From positions 1-7,460 of the forward strand of contig CALZIH010000255.1 of the NCBI GenBank assembly GCA_945787305.1: a stretch of 7,460 bases of DNA, written 5' to 3'. Positions 7,307-7,460 of this stretch are shown here, piece by piece (positions within the stretch are counted from its first letter, which is position 1; every line of letters begins with the position of its first letter). The position numbers and the translations under genes were made by a program. Source of the DNA: an uncultured Desulfobulbaceae bacterium (GTDB lineage Bacteria > Desulfobacterota > Desulfobulbia > Desulfobulbales > Desulfobulbaceae). Under the pieces are notes generated by a model. That model was not told where the DNA came from, ran no database searches, and saw only the letters and a list, made by a program, of their open reading frames with translations.

Positions 7307-7393
7307 GTTTAAAACGTCCTTTGCACAGCACGGAAATACAAAGAGTTAAAACCTTGCCGCCGTCGGTGGTGAGGCTTTTTGCGACACCGACAA
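7291..7393 (-). repeat. Right long inverted repeat of the IS
   Basis: This is the inverted partner of 5298-5400; the three differences all lie inside the arm, and the outermost 23 bases are identical. Internal termini TCGCAAAAAG (7298-7307) and CTTTTTGCGA (7375-7384) are preserved, as is the GTCGGTG/CACCGAC pairing. Beyond its inner edge the two arms stay about 70 percent alike for some 20 more bases (7271-7290 against 5401-5420), then diverge. The last 67 bases of the window, after the IS, hold nothing I can identify. Confidence 0.88.
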
Positions 7394-7460
7394 TTTTAGC
7401 GGAATCCGTATTTGTCCTCTCTTTGCAAGGTACTCATTTATATTAGTAATTAACCAGCCG

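Larger units (their letters stand above)
5298..7393 (-). mobile_element. Insertion sequence, IS1182-like, with long inverted repeats
   Basis: The element is about 2.1 kb and is bounded by 103-bp inverted repeats (5298-5400 and 7291-7393) identical at 100 of 103 positions. It encodes one transposase on the minus strand with its own promoter. Homology between the arms stops sharply on the outer side at TTGTCGGTG, which I take as the edge. A 3-bp ATT is present just outside a TGTCGGTG terminus on both sides (5296-5298 and 7393-7395), but this is too short to call a target duplication. The interior looks more AT-rich by eye than the pump genes, consistent with transfer. Alternatively the true IS is shorter and lies between two pre-existing inverted copies of a dispersed repeat. 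The transposase family is assigned from motifs, not from a search. Confidence 0.75.

Noticed and set aside
5298..7393. CRISPR array or retron-like element suggested by the repeated palindromic sequence
   Set aside because: There are only two inverted arms plus one distant diverged copy, with no regular spacers, Cas genes or reverse transcriptase; the gene between the arms is a DDE transposase.
5296..7395. ATT on both sides as a 3-bp target-site duplication
   Set aside because: Three bases are easily matched by chance and the exact IS edge is uncertain by one or two bases, so it is noted but not called.
7180..7446. An 88-codon open frame on the plus strand
   Set aside because: It runs through the transposase promoter region and the right inverted repeat, has no good ribosome binding site and resembles no protein I know; it is a chance frame.

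Overview
The window looks like a stretch of Gram-negative bacterial chromosome with three parts: a drug/solvent-type RND efflux operon, a lipoprotein peroxiredoxin gene, and an insertion sequence (IS). The taxon cannot be fixed from the sequence. Moderate-to-high GC in the pump genes, together with dispersed repeats ending in CTTTTTGCGAGTCCATC, is reminiscent of Desulfobacterota (formerly Deltaproteobacteria). That is recollection and inference, not a demonstrated match.

Layout. Positions 1-80 hold a degraded copy of a dispersed repeat. Positions 81-217 are the leader of the efflux operon. A periplasmic adaptor (218-1348, +) overlaps the start of an RND permease (1345-4437, +) by ATGA, so the two are translationally coupled. 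They should form the inner-membrane and periplasmic parts of a tripartite proton-driven pump; no outer-membrane channel gene lies in the window. A 162-bp convergent gap follows. Then comes a Tpx-type peroxiredoxin on the minus strand (4600-5235), with a lipoprotein signal, a peroxidatic cysteine and no resolving cysteine. From 5298 to 7393 lies an IS carrying an apparently intact DDE transposase (5425-7152, -), flanked by 103-bp inverted repeats that match at 100 of 103 positions. The last 67 bases hold nothing I recognise.

How the parts relate. The efflux genes and the peroxidase converge and have no evident shared regulation, though both could serve envelope stress defence (inference). The IS sits 62 bp upstream of the peroxidase start codon and is transcribed in the same direction, so it may have replaced or altered that gene's promoter. 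The most unusual structure is the IS ends: each long arm is itself a small palindromic element with internal termini TCGCAAAAAG/CTTTTTGCGA, and a diverged third copy without a transposase lies at the left edge of the window. I found no CRISPR array, tRNA, rRNA or defence-type gene cluster, and no clearly new multi-gene system.
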